A stretch of DNA of 61,128 nucleotides from Flavobacteriales bacterium. GTDB taxonomy: Bacteria; Bacteroidota; Bacteroidia; Flavobacteriales; BACL11. The notes under the pieces are model-generated. The model searched no databases, was not told the origin of the DNA, and was given only the letters and a program-made list of their open reading frames with translations. This document shows, piece after piece, positions 26,297 through 34,634 of this stretch (position 1 is its first letter; each line of letters opens with the position of its first letter). The stretch spans positions 1 to 61,128 of the forward strand of contig PAHP01000003.1 in the NCBI GenBank assembly GCA_002705205.1. The letters are read 5' to 3'. The position numbers were made by a program, and so were the translations under genes.

Positions 26297-26843
26297 TTTT
26301 ATCAGGGTTATCTTTTAAGAAACGTCCCCAGCTAGAATAATTTTTCTTGTTATTATTTCCAGAATTTCTTTGGAAATGGTGACAAACTGCAGCGGCTAAT
26401 CCATCAGAGGCATCTAGATGTTTAGGCATGTTTTTAATATCAAGTATTGATTTTAACATAGCAGCAACTTGCTCTTTACTTGCAGTTCCTTTTCCTGTAA
26501 TTGCCATTTTTATTTTCTTAGGTGCATACTCAAAAATAGGGACATTCCTATAAAGTGCTGCTGACATAGCTACTCCTTGAGCTCTGCCAAGTTTTAACAT
26601 TGACTGTATATTTTTCCCATAGAAAGGAGCTTCCACAGCAAATTCATCAGGCTTATATTCATCAACTAATTGTAATGTTCTTTCAAATATCTTTTTGAGC
26701 TTTAATTCATGAGAATTAAGTTTTGATAGATGTAGGACTCCCATTTGTATTAGACTTATCTTTCCTTCTTTCACATGAATCAACCCATATCCCATGATTG
26801 TTGTTCCAGGATCGATCCCTAAGATTATTTTATCAGTTTTCAA
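26289..26843 (-). CDS. ruvC: crossover junction endodeoxyribonuclease RuvC
   Basis: This 184-aa nuclease cuts Holliday junctions with RuvAB. The RNase-H-like fold has its acidic catalytic residues in GIDPGTTIMGYG (Asp11), VEAPFYGKN (Glu), and HLDASDGLAAAVCHH (two Asp near residues 143-146). The family motif ITGKGTASKEQV is also present. The final 20 or so residues are a charged extension. It is transcribed divergently from the UPF0104 membrane protein and its end overlaps the convergent HIT gene by 8 bases. Confidence 0.95.
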   Translation of the reverse strand: MKTDKIILGIDPGTTIMGYGLIHVKEGKISLIQMGVLHLSKLNSHELKLKKIFERTLQLVDEYKPDEFAVEAPFYGKNIQSMLKLGRAQGVAMSAALYRNVPIFEYAPKKIKMAITGKGTASKEQVAAMLKSILDIKNMPKHLDASDGLAAAVCHHFQRNSGNNNKKNYSSWGRFLKDNPDKIK

Positions 26844-26847
26844 TTGT

Positions 26848-26855
26848 TATCTTTG
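26848..26855 (+). promoter_or_regulatory. -7 box for the UPF0104-GT2-permease group
   Basis: TATCTTTG lies 18 bases before the membrane protein start. A matching minus-strand box, TAATTTTG at 26862-26869, serves ruvC, so two promoters face each other within the 30-base divergent gap. Confidence 0.5.
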
Positions 26856-26861
26856 TGTCAA

Positions 26862-26869
26862 CAAAATTA
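26862..26869 (-). promoter_or_regulatory. -7 box for ruvC
   Basis: The minus strand reads TAATTTTG, a match to TAnnTTTG, 18 bases before the ruvC ATG. The -33 element is not clear. Confidence 0.45.
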
Positions 26870-26873
26870 AGCA

Positions 26874-27851
26874 ATGCTAAGCAAAAAAACTATTAGCTTT
26901 CTATTAAAGATAGGAATAGTGGCTCTTGCCCTTTTCTTTTTGTATCAACAGATTACTAATAGAAGTAGTGATGAACAGTTTGATATTGACTATATTCTCT
27001 TACAATTACAAGATAATTACTTGATTGTTATTCTTTTGGTGCTTATGATGTTTTTGAATTGGTTTTTAGAAGCATTAAAATGGCGTTTTCTAATTTTAAA
27101 GATTGAAAGAGTCTCAATTAGACGTTCTATTCGAGCAATATTTTCAGGTATTACAGTGTCTGCATTTACTCCTAATAGGGTTGGTGAATATGGCGGTAGG
27201 GTTTTTTGTTTAGAAAAAGGAGATAGATTTCAAGGTGTTCTGATTACTGTTATTGGCTCTATGGCTCAATTAGTGATAACTATAGTTTCTGGTTCTATTG
27301 GAATATTATTACTTCCAAATTTAATGTTAGAATTTAGAGTTGTACTTTCTGAATTTTTCTTCTTATACCCAATTATCTTATTTCTGCTGATTCTCTTAAA
27401 TACCCTTTTAGTAACATTATTTTTAAATGCCTCTTTCTTCTCCGCACTTTTATCTAAGGTTAATTTGTTAAGAAAATATCAAAAATACAATCAAGTTTTT
27501 TCATTTTATAGTTCTTCGGAGTTATTAGAAGTTTTATTTTATTCAGTTGCTCGATATATAGTTTTTACGACTCAATTTTTTATATTATTACAGTTATTCG
27601 AGGTTGATATAGGATATGTTAATTCTATGATTTTAATAATGACGATGCTTCTTGTAGTTTCAGTTATTCCAACAATTGCGATTACTGAGATTGGTGTTAG
27701 AGGCTCAGTTGCTATTTTTCTATTTGGCTTACTTTCATCAAATATAGTTGGTATTTTGTCAGCTACTTTTGTCATGTGGGTAATTAATCTTTTGTTACCT
27801 GCATTATTAGGGACTCTATTTATTTTCACACTTAATTTTTTCAGAAAGTAA
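26874..27851 (+). CDS. lysylphosphatidylglycerol synthase-type membrane protein (UPF0104)
   Basis: This 325-aa integral membrane protein has about eight hydrophobic segments and the family features LKWRFLILKI (about residue 65), a FSGITVSAFTPNRVGEYGGR segment (about 91) and EIGVRGSVAIFLFG (about 272). The family includes the flippase domain of MprF and glycan-related membrane proteins, but most members have no tested role. Its stop overlaps the start of the GT2 gene by 1 base (TAATG), suggesting joint work on a surface lipid or glycan. Confidence 0.85.
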   Translation: MLSKKTISFLLKIGIVALALFFLYQQITNRSSDEQFDIDYILLQLQDNYLIVILLVLMMFLNWFLEALKWRFLILKIERVSIRRSIRAIFSGITVSAFTPNRVGEYGGRVFCLEKGDRFQGVLITVIGSMAQLVITIVSGSIGILLLPNLMLEFRVVLSEFFFLYPIILFLLILLNTLLVTLFLNASFFSALLSKVNLLRKYQKYNQVFSFYSSSELLEVLFYSVARYIVFTTQFFILLQLFEVDIGYVNSMILIMTMLLVVSVIPTIAITEIGVRGSVAIFLFGLLSSNIVGILSATFVMWVINLLLPALLGTLFIFTLNFFRK

Positions 27852-28954
27852 TGAAGCTGCTAATATTCATCGTTTTATTATGTTATATCATTCTAATTCT
27901 GAGATATAGATTTGGATGGGATAATATCAAGAAGTATAGAAGAACGATTTTCACACCAAATGTGACTGTAGTAATTTCTATGCGAAATGAAGAGAATAAG
28001 ATTGAAAAGCTATTAAAAAGTTTACAATCTCAGATATACCCAACAGACAAATTAGAATTTATCTTAGTTAATGATCATTCAACAGATAACACTCTTAGTA
28101 TTTTAAAGCAATTACAGTTTGATAACTTAAAGATAATAGATTTAGCTGATGCAGAGTATGGTAAAAAGAATGCAATTAAGAAGGCTGTTTCGATTGCTGA
28201 TAGCGAGATTATCTTAGCTTCAGACGCAGATTGTATATTTAATCCATATTGGGTTCAAGTTATGGTAAGATATTTTAAAGATGAGAGAGTAAAATTAGTT
28301 TCAGGTCCAGTGACTTATCATCAACAGCAAGGATTCTTTCAGAATATTCAGACTTTAGAGTTTATATCTTTAATCTCTAGTGGAGCAGGAGCTATTGGTA
28401 TTAGAAATGCGATCTTTTGTAATGGAGCTAATATGGCTTATAGAAAAGATGTTTTTATGGAGCTAAATAATTTTTCTTTAGACAATATAGCTAGTGGTGA
28501 TGATGTGTTTTTATTACATAGTGTAAAAGCAAAATATCCGGATTCAATTACTTTTGCAAAGGATGAGAGGGCTATTGTTTCTACTGATGCGGAACCGACT
28601 TTTAGTGGCTTTATTAATCAAAGAAAAAGGTGGGCCTCCAAAAGTACTAGTTATAAGGATATTGCTAGTATTTATACTTCCTATATAGTTTTATTTGTTA
28701 ATTTTTCAATGGTGTCTTTGTTCTTTATGTGTTTTTTAAATCCCCAATTAATAAATTTACTATTATCGTTTTATCTTATTAAATTTGGGACTGATATTAT
28801 TTTACTGTACCCTACACTTAAATTCTTTAAACGTCACGATTTGATAAAATGGATTTTCCCTTTTGAGTTTTTTTATTCTTTTTACATAGTTTTGATTGCT
28901 TTATTATCGGTTACTAATAAGTTTGAGTGGAAAGGGAGAATGCATAGTAAATAA
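27851..28954 (+). CDS. membrane-associated family 2 glycosyltransferase
   Basis: This 367-aa protein has an N-terminal membrane anchor (about residues 1-17), a GT-A domain with VVISMRNEENKIEKLLKSL, the nucleotide-sugar and metal-binding ASDADC (about 125), the acid GDDVF (about 217) and the QRKRW motif (about 258) of processive-type GT2 enzymes. Two or three membrane segments close the protein. It starts inside the stop of the UPF0104 gene and ends directly against the permease gene. The sugar and acceptor are unknown. Confidence 0.88.
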   Translation: MKLLIFIVLLCYIILILRYRFGWDNIKKYRRTIFTPNVTVVISMRNEENKIEKLLKSLQSQIYPTDKLEFILVNDHSTDNTLSILKQLQFDNLKIIDLADAEYGKKNAIKKAVSIADSEIILASDADCIFNPYWVQVMVRYFKDERVKLVSGPVTYHQQQGFFQNIQTLEFISLISSGAGAIGIRNAIFCNGANMAYRKDVFMELNNFSLDNIASGDDVFLLHSVKAKYPDSITFAKDERAIVSTDAEPTFSGFINQRKRWASKSTSYKDIASIYTSYIVLFVNFSMVSLFFMCFLNPQLINLLLSFYLIKFGTDIILLYPTLKFFKRHDLIKWIFPFEFFYSFYIVLIALLSVTNKFEWKGRMHSK

Positions 28955-30007
28955 ATGAAAACAGGATCATTAAATACCTTGGCTTGGCAAAGAATCAAGA
29001 ATAATAAATTAGCTTTTTTGTCTTTATGCTACATTGTATTGTTAGTTTGTGTAGCTATATTTGCAGTATTAATTAGTCCTGATAGCTCGCCGAATGCTAA
29101 TGAGATGCATATTGAGTTAGCTACACAAAAGCCATTAACAAGAGTATTATTTCTAGAGATACCAAAACAAGAGATTGTAGAAATATCATTTCTAAAGAAG
29201 ATCTTCTTTGGTAGAGAATCAAAGGTTAAAAGAATTCCAATTGAGAGCTACACAAAAGATCAGAATGGACTAGAATATTACGCGTATAAATCAAAGGTCA
29301 AGCATAGTATCATTGGAGAATATACAATAAAAGAACAAATATTCTTTTTAGGAACTGACAAGTATGGTAGAGATTTAATTAGTAGAATATTGATAGGGAG
29401 TCGAATCTCATTATCTGTTGGTTTTATTGCTGTTTTTATATCTTTAATAATAGGTATTACTTTAGGCTTGATTTCAGGTTATTTTAGGGGAAGAACTGAT
29501 GACATGATTATGTGGTTTGTAAATGTAATCTGGAGTATTCCAACTTTACTTATGGTAATTGCAATCACGTTGGCATTAGGAAAAGGTTTCTGGCAAGTAT
29601 TTGTAGCTGTAGGATTAACTATGTGGGTAGAAGTTGCCCGTATTGTTAGGGGACAAGTTATAGCTATTCGAGAATTAGAATATATTGAAGCTGGAAAGGC
29701 TTTGGCTTATAATTCTAGTAGGATAATTTTTAAGCATATTTTACCAAATGTTTTAGGACCTGTAATGGTAATATCAGCTGCTAATTTTGCAGCTGCTATT
29801 TTGATTGAGTCAGGACTTTCTTTTCTAGGTATTGGAGCGCAGCCACCTATAGCTAGTTGGGGAGGAATGATAAAAGATCATTATGCCTATATAATTATGG
29901 ATAAGGCTTACTTAGCTATTATTCCTGGTTTTGCTATTATGAGTTTAGTTCTGGCATTTATGCTTTTAGGTAATGGTTTGCGTGATGCATTTGATGTAAA
30001 AAATTAA
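28955..30007 (+). CDS. peptide-type ABC transporter permease (OppC/DppC family)
   Basis: This 350-aa permease has an N-terminal helix (about residues 20-42), a long periplasmic insert (about 45-135) and five further helices with the EAA-loop EAGKALAYNSSRIIFKHILPN (about 245) that contacts the ATPase. It resembles the DppC/OppC subunit of oligopeptide importers. No OppB, ATPase or binding protein is next to it, so its partners must be elsewhere, as is often seen in Bacteroidota. Its start directly abuts the GT2 stop. Confidence 0.88.
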   Translation: MKTGSLNTLAWQRIKNNKLAFLSLCYIVLLVCVAIFAVLISPDSSPNANEMHIELATQKPLTRVLFLEIPKQEIVEISFLKKIFFGRESKVKRIPIESYTKDQNGLEYYAYKSKVKHSIIGEYTIKEQIFFLGTDKYGRDLISRILIGSRISLSVGFIAVFISLIIGITLGLISGYFRGRTDDMIMWFVNVIWSIPTLLMVIAITLALGKGFWQVFVAVGLTMWVEVARIVRGQVIAIRELEYIEAGKALAYNSSRIIFKHILPNVLGPVMVISAANFAAAILIESGLSFLGIGAQPPIASWGGMIKDHYAYIIMDKAYLAIIPGFAIMSLVLAFMLLGNGLRDAFDVKN

Positions 30008-30011
30008 AATT

Positions 30012-30512
30012 ATGGAGTTAATATTTTCAGCATTAATTATTTTTCTACTTAGGTTAGCTGATCAGAGTTTGGGGACAATGAGAGCATTATTAGTTAGTAA
30101 GAATAAACCAATCTACGCTGCACTAATTGGTCTTTTTGAATCAGCAATTTGGATAGTTGCTGTTTCACAAGTAATTAAAGATATTGATGATCCTTTTCTT
30201 GTTGGTGCTTATGCTGCAGGTTTTGCTATGGGGACTATTCTAGGATCATACATTGAACGTCTTGTAGGTGTTGGGAATATTGTTGTAAGAGTATTTTGTC
30301 CAGCTAATTCCCCTTCAGTTGCCGAAACACTTAGAGAAGATGGTCATGGGGTTACTATAATTGATGGTCAAGGGAAAGAAGGTCCTGTAAAGATTTACCT
30401 TTGCGTAATACCTAGAAGGAAATTAAAATCTGTACTAAATATGATTGAGGAAATCAATCCCAATGCCTTTATAACTACAGACATGGCAAATCCTACATCT
30501 TTAAAGAAATAG
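30012..30512 (+). CDS. DUF5698/DUF2179 membrane protein (UPF0316)
   Basis: This 166-aa protein has three predicted helices in the first 90 residues (FLLRLADQSLGTMRALLVSKN and GAYAAGFAMGTILGSYIE are family hallmarks) and a cytoplasmic DUF2179-like domain (about 95-160) of the kind that may sense nucleotides. It is the last gene of this plus-strand group, 4 bases after the permease stop. Function is unknown. The 71 bases after it (30513-30583) hold only a small AAATTGCAATTT palindrome. Confidence 0.82.
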   Translation: MELIFSALIIFLLRLADQSLGTMRALLVSKNKPIYAALIGLFESAIWIVAVSQVIKDIDDPFLVGAYAAGFAMGTILGSYIERLVGVGNIVVRVFCPANSPSVAETLREDGHGVTIIDGQGKEGPVKIYLCVIPRRKLKSVLNMIEEINPNAFITTDMANPTSLKK

Positions 30513-30583
30513 AATTTTCTTTTTAAATTGCAATTTAGTTGTAATTATTTCCAGCCATTTAAGAAATAGGTTGTAGATTTTTA

Positions 30584-31927
30584 TTAAAAAACTAATAAAC
30601 CCCCAATAAAGATTACCACACCTGCAAGTAGTAATATGAGTGTGTAAGGCAAAATTTCTTTTGCCTTTAGACCTGTAATCCCAAGCAGTGGTAATGCCCA
30701 AAAAGGCTGTAGCATATTAGTAAGTTGATCACCATAAGCTAATGCCATGACGCTTTTTGGAATATTTACAGCTAGTTGTGTAGCTGCGTCTACAATAATT
30801 GGTCCTTGTACTGCCCATTGTCCACCACCACTTGGAACAAATACATTTACAATACCTGCGCTAATAAATGTAAAAATAGGAAAGGTAGTTTCATTAGAAA
30901 TGTCTACAAAAAAGTCAGACATTATCTGAACCATCCCTGATTGATTCATTATTCCCATTATTCCAAAATAAAGAGGGAATTGTATTAAGATGCCAGATGA
31001 TCCTGATATAGCACTATCAACTCCTTTTAAAAAATTGAAGAAACTTTTGTGCATTACAATAGCTAGTCCTAATAGCACAAAATTAATATAGTTAGGGTTA
31101 ATTACTTTTAGCGAGATTGTTTCAGGTAAAATAAATGCTTTGTAGAAAGCGTAAGATAAAATTAGGCCACCAAAAAACCATGCAATAATTTTTGAATGAT
31201 CTATTTTCTCAGCTCCAGAGACCTCTATGTTTTTCTTTTCTTTATTTGATTTTAATTGTAGTATAGTTCCCGTATTTCTTTTGCCTAAATAATACATCAG
31301 TAACGGAAGAACAATTAGTAAAACAATACTAATACTTATATTCATGATAGAGAAAACCGTTTCTGCTTGTGAAATAACACCAATCTTATCTACTAAGAAA
31401 TGTCCCTCTTCAGCAATCTTTATTGGTGCAGATCCAGAGATTCCTCCATGCCATATCATAAGCCCGGAATATCCTGCTGCTCCAATTAAAGGATAGTTTA
31501 GTCTGATGCCCTTTTCGCTTGCATGCTCTCCTACTTTTCGAGCAAAGATAGCCCCAAATATGAGCCCTAATCCCCAATTAAAGAATGCAACTATTAGAGT
31601 GAAAAAAGTAATTATCGCAGCAGCATTTGCGGTATTAGTACAATATTTTGTTCCTTTTGAGATTAGATTACTGATAGGTTTACTAAGAGCTAAAGTATGT
31701 CCTATAACTAGCATTAACATCATTTGCATAGCAAAAACTAATAGAGGAGAATGCCAGATTCCCTGTTCCCAGAACTGAAGAAGTTGAAGAACGTAATTTC
31801 CTTCAGTTTTTGGTTCTGTAATAAATAATGCTAAAATAAAAGTGAGCAAAGTAAGTAGTACTGCAATGGTAAATGGTGTCGGCAGTACCGATTTAAATAA
31901 TCTTTCAAATCGATTAGCAAAGCTCAT
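30584..31927 (-). CDS. short-chain fatty acid transporter, AtoE family
   Basis: This 447-aa protein has about eleven hydrophobic segments and matches the AtoE/TIGR00366 family: NRFERLFKSVLPTPFTIAVLLT at the start, NWGLGLIFGAIFARKVGEHA (about residue 118), WHGGISGSAPIKIAE (about 158) and VFVPSGGGQWAVQGP (about 360). AtoE imports butyrate or acetoacetate in E. coli. It starts 3 bases after the DUF3127 gene ends on the minus strand. The exact substrate here is inferred only from family. Confidence 0.88.
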   Translation of the reverse strand: MSFANRFERLFKSVLPTPFTIAVLLTLLTFILALFITEPKTEGNYVLQLLQFWEQGIWHSPLLVFAMQMMLMLVIGHTLALSKPISNLISKGTKYCTNTANAAAIITFFTLIVAFFNWGLGLIFGAIFARKVGEHASEKGIRLNYPLIGAAGYSGLMIWHGGISGSAPIKIAEEGHFLVDKIGVISQAETVFSIMNISISIVLLIVLPLLMYYLGKRNTGTILQLKSNKEKKNIEVSGAEKIDHSKIIAWFFGGLILSYAFYKAFILPETISLKVINPNYINFVLLGLAIVMHKSFFNFLKGVDSAISGSSGILIQFPLYFGIMGIMNQSGMVQIMSDFFVDISNETTFPIFTFISAGIVNVFVPSGGGQWAVQGPIIVDAATQLAVNIPKSVMALAYGDQLTNMLQPFWALPLLGITGLKAKEILPYTLILLLAGVVIFIGGLLVF

Positions 31928-31930
31928 ATT

Positions 31931-32281
31931 TTAAAAAGGCAAGTCATCTTCTTCAGTTGCAGGGGTATCGAAAACTGGTGGTTCCTCCATATTACCTTCT
32001 GCACTTAAACTTTCAATTCTCCAAGCATCAATGTTATGGAAATATCTTCCATTATACTCTCTAGAAGATAGATTAAAAGATACTTCAACTTGATCGCCTT
32101 CATTATGATGATTTAACATTTCAATTTTATCTTCTCCAAAAAGTTGGAAACAGATTTCTGGGTTATATTGTGCTCCTGTATCTATTAGGAAAGATTGTTT
32201 TTTCCATTCTTTGCCTGCTTTTGATGTTCCACTTTCTACACTTAGTTTTCTGCTTAATTTTCCTTTTACTGATAGGCTCAT
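31931..32281 (-). CDS. DUF3127 OB-like protein with SSB-type acidic tail
   Basis: This 116-aa protein matches the Bacteroidota family DUF3127. The body (residues 1-90) is beta-rich with GKEWKKQSFLIDTG and the pattern FQLFGEDKIEMLN, consistent with an OB fold. The tail is acidic and ends EEDDLPF, almost the same as the DDDIPF tip by which single-stranded DNA-binding proteins recruit repair and replication enzymes. Function is unknown. A TAATTTTG box at 32306-32313 precedes it, and the AtoE-family gene follows after 3 bases. Confidence 0.82.
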   Translation of the reverse strand: MSLSVKGKLSRKLSVESGTSKAGKEWKKQSFLIDTGAQYNPEICFQLFGEDKIEMLNHHNEGDQVEVSFNLSSREYNGRYFHNIDAWRIESLSAEGNMEEPPVFDTPATEEDDLPF

Positions 32282-32305
32282 CTTTTATGTTTTAAATTAA
32301 TAGAA

Positions 32306-32313
32306 CAAAATTA
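32306..32313 (-). promoter_or_regulatory. -7 box for DUF3127-atoE pair
   Basis: The minus strand reads TAATTTTG, matching TAnnTTTG, 24 bases before the DUF3127 ATG. No clear -33 element is visible. Confidence 0.45.
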
Positions 32314-32373
32314 ACTAAAAAATGTGCTTAGAAATCTTTAAAGTTCCTTTTATGTATAAATGTTAAAAAATAA

Positions 32374-32381
32374 TATCTTTG
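32374..32381 (+). promoter_or_regulatory. -7 box for tRNA-Leu
   Basis: TATCTTTG lies 11 bases before the tRNA. A weak -33 element, TTTA at 32349-32352, has a 21-base spacer. Confidence 0.55.
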
Positions 32382-32392
32382 CTCCCCTTTTA

Positions 32393-32474
32393 GCGGGTGT
32401 GGCGGAATTGGTAGACGCGCTAGACTTAGGATCTAGTACCGTAAGGTGTGGGGGTTCGACTCCCTTCATCCGCA
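32393..32474 (+). tRNA. tRNA-Leu (anticodon UAG)
   Basis: A type II tRNA with long variable arm. The acceptor GCGGGTG pairs with CATCCGC with one G-T pair; the anticodon stem CTAGA/TCTAG encloses CTTAGGA with anticodon TAG, reading CUA and other CUN codons; the T-loop GGTTCGACTCC is normal. The discriminator is A and CCA is not encoded. A strong hairpin follows. Confidence 0.96.
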
Positions 32475-32475
32475 C

Positions 32476-32509
32476 AAATTTAAAGCCTCCATTCGGGGGC
32501 TTTAAATTT
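32476..32509 (+). terminator. hairpin after tRNA-Leu
   Basis: A 15-bp stem, AAATTTAAAGCCTCC with GGGGGCTTTAAATTT (one T-G pair), closes an ATTC loop directly after the tRNA. The T-tract is interrupted, so it may end transcription and also protect or process the tRNA 3' end. Confidence 0.65.
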
Positions 32510-32557
32510 AAAATATCTAAGCAATAAACATTTCTTATTTTTTATCATAAATAAGTG

Positions 32558-32565
32558 TATTTTTG
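32558..32565 (+). promoter_or_regulatory. -7 box for tig-clpP-clpX
   Basis: TATTTTTG lies 26 bases before the tig ATG and after the tRNA terminator. A possible -33 is TTTC at 32531-32534 with a 23-base spacer. Confidence 0.5.
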
Positions 32566-32591
32566 CAACCCTTTTAAAAAATAAAATTAAG

Positions 32592-33944
32592 ATGAAATTA
32601 ACACAAAGCAAAACAAAAGATTTAATGGCCACTATTACAGTTGATGTAAAGGCAGTTGATTATACTGAGAATGTTGATAAAGTATTAAAGAATTATAGAA
32701 AAACTGCTGAAGTTCCAGGTTTTAGAAAAGGGAAAACTCCTATGGGGATTATTAATAAAAAATATAGAACCGGAGTTGTTGTTGAGGAGGTTAATAAGTT
32801 AATTCAAGATGAATTATATAAGCATATTACTACAGAAAAAGTGAGGGTGCTAGGCTCTCCTATGCCAATTGATGAAACTGACATTGATTGGAATAATAGT
32901 GAAGATTTTACTTTTAAATATGAGGTAGGAATAGCTCCTGATTTTGATGTAAAAATTACTCAAAAAGATAAACTTAATTATTATACAATAAAGGCAGATG
33001 AGAAGTTGGTAAATAATTATTGTAATGATATTGCCAAGCGATTTGGGAAAATGAGCTCTCCTGATCTGTCAGAAGAATCTGATTTAATCTTTTGTATTAT
33101 TAAGCAGCTAGATGTAGAGGGAAATGTAATGCAGGAGGGTATTTCAAATGAAGCGACTGTCTCAATGGATTACATCTCAGATAAAAAGATTAGGAAACAA
33201 TTTATTGGCGTAAGAACTGGAGATTCTTTTAATGTTAATGTAATGAAAGGATTTAAGAATCATCATGATTTAGCCGCAATGTTAAATGTGACTCATGATC
33301 AATTGCATGACCTTACTTCTGATGAATTTCATTTTGAGGTAAAAACAATTAGCAGATTAATTCCTGCCGAATTAAATAATGAGCTATTTGATAAAGTCTA
33401 TGGTGTTGGAGTTGTCAAGGATAAGAAGCAATTTAAAGCAAAAGTAAAAGATGAATCTGAAGCTCAGTTTTTAGTAGAAAGTGATAAGATGCTTAAGAAT
33501 GATGTTGTAAATTACTTTATTAAAAAGCTAAAATTAAAAATGCCCGATGAATTCTTAAAGAGATGGTTGGTTCAGACTTCAAAACAGCCAATCACAATGG
33601 AGATGCTAGAATCTGAGTATGATATGTATTCAAAAAGTTTACAATGGCAGCTTATTGAGAATAAAATATTAGAGATGTATAAGATTAAGGTAACTCAAGA
33701 GGATATAATTGAGCATACTAAGAAGATCATTGCTCTGCAAATGAAACAATACGGCCAGCCGAAAGGTGATGACAAGCAATTAACAGATATTGCAAGCAAT
33801 ATTCTTAAAAAAGAAGAAGAGAGGAAAAAAGTTTATGATCAAATTTTTGATGAAAGGACTCTAGCTGTTTATAAAGAAGAATTCAAAATTACTGAAAAGA
33901 CAGTTACTTATGATGAATTTGTTAAATTAGCATCAGAAAAATAA
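32592..33944 (+). CDS. tig: trigger factor, ribosome-associated chaperone
   Basis: This 450-aa protein binds ribosomal protein L23 and shields nascent chains. The N-terminal domain (about residues 1-115) holds the ribosome-docking signature PGFRKGKTP (about 44). The middle section where the FKBP-type isomerase domain normally sits (about 150-250) is strongly diverged, as is usual in Bacteroidota. The C-terminal helical arms (about 255-430) carry the substrate cradle. It is followed after 15 bases by clpP and then clpX, a conserved order. Confidence 0.94.
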   Translation: MKLTQSKTKDLMATITVDVKAVDYTENVDKVLKNYRKTAEVPGFRKGKTPMGIINKKYRTGVVVEEVNKLIQDELYKHITTEKVRVLGSPMPIDETDIDWNNSEDFTFKYEVGIAPDFDVKITQKDKLNYYTIKADEKLVNNYCNDIAKRFGKMSSPDLSEESDLIFCIIKQLDVEGNVMQEGISNEATVSMDYISDKKIRKQFIGVRTGDSFNVNVMKGFKNHHDLAAMLNVTHDQLHDLTSDEFHFEVKTISRLIPAELNNELFDKVYGVGVVKDKKQFKAKVKDESEAQFLVESDKMLKNDVVNYFIKKLKLKMPDEFLKRWLVQTSKQPITMEMLESEYDMYSKSLQWQLIENKILEMYKIKVTQEDIIEHTKKIIALQMKQYGQPKGDDKQLTDIASNILKKEEERKKVYDQIFDERTLAVYKEEFKITEKTVTYDEFVKLASEK

Positions 33945-33959
33945 CAAAAAATATTCATT

Positions 33960-34634
33960 ATGGATTACGGAAAAGAATTTAAAAAATATGCGACTAAAGA
34001 TAGAGGTATAAGTAGTTTGCATCTTAATAATTTTGCCTCAATACATGCGAATTATATTTCTCCAACAATTATTGAAGAAAGACAAATGAATGTTGCAAGC
34101 ATGGATGTTTTTTCTCGACTTATGATGGATCGGATCATATTTCTAGGTGTACCTATTAATGATTATGTAGCCAATATTATTCAGGCACAATTATTGTTTC
34201 TAGAATCAGTTGATGCAAAGAAGGACATATTAATTTATTTAAATTCTCCTGGAGGAGGAGTCTATGCAGGTTTGGGAATATATGATACTATGCAATATAT
34301 TAATCCTGATGTGTCAACAATTTGCACTGGAATGGCAGCATCAATGGGAGCTGTCCTTTTATGTGCGGGTGCTAGTGGTAAAAGGACAGCTTTAAAGCAT
34401 TCAAGAGTAATGATTCATCAACCATTAGGAGGTGCACAAGGACAAGCTTCTGACATTGAGATTACTGCAAATGAGATTAAAAAGTTAAAAAATGAATTAT
34501 ACCAGATTATTTCTACCCATTCAGGACAGGACTTTGATAAAGTATGGGCTGATGGTGATAGAGATTACTGGATGACTTCTGATGAAGCCAAAGCTTATGG
34601 CATGATTGATGAGGTGCTTAGTAAAACTAAATAA
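33960..34634 (+). CDS. clpP: ATP-dependent Clp protease proteolytic subunit
   Basis: This 224-aa serine protease forms the double-ring chamber fed by ClpX. The catalytic Ser lies in GMAASMGAVLLCAGA (about residue 124), the His in MIHQPLGGAQGQASDI (about 149), and the Asp in DGDRDYWM. The N-terminal 20 or so residues are a likely propeptide or axial loop region. Its stop overlaps the clpX start by 1 base (TAATG). Confidence 0.97.
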   Translation: MDYGKEFKKYATKDRGISSLHLNNFASIHANYISPTIIEERQMNVASMDVFSRLMMDRIIFLGVPINDYVANIIQAQLLFLESVDAKKDILIYLNSPGGGVYAGLGIYDTMQYINPDVSTICTGMAASMGAVLLCAGASGKRTALKHSRVMIHQPLGGAQGQASDIEITANEIKKLKNELYQIISTHSGQDFDKVWADGDRDYWMTSDEAKAYGMIDEVLSKTK

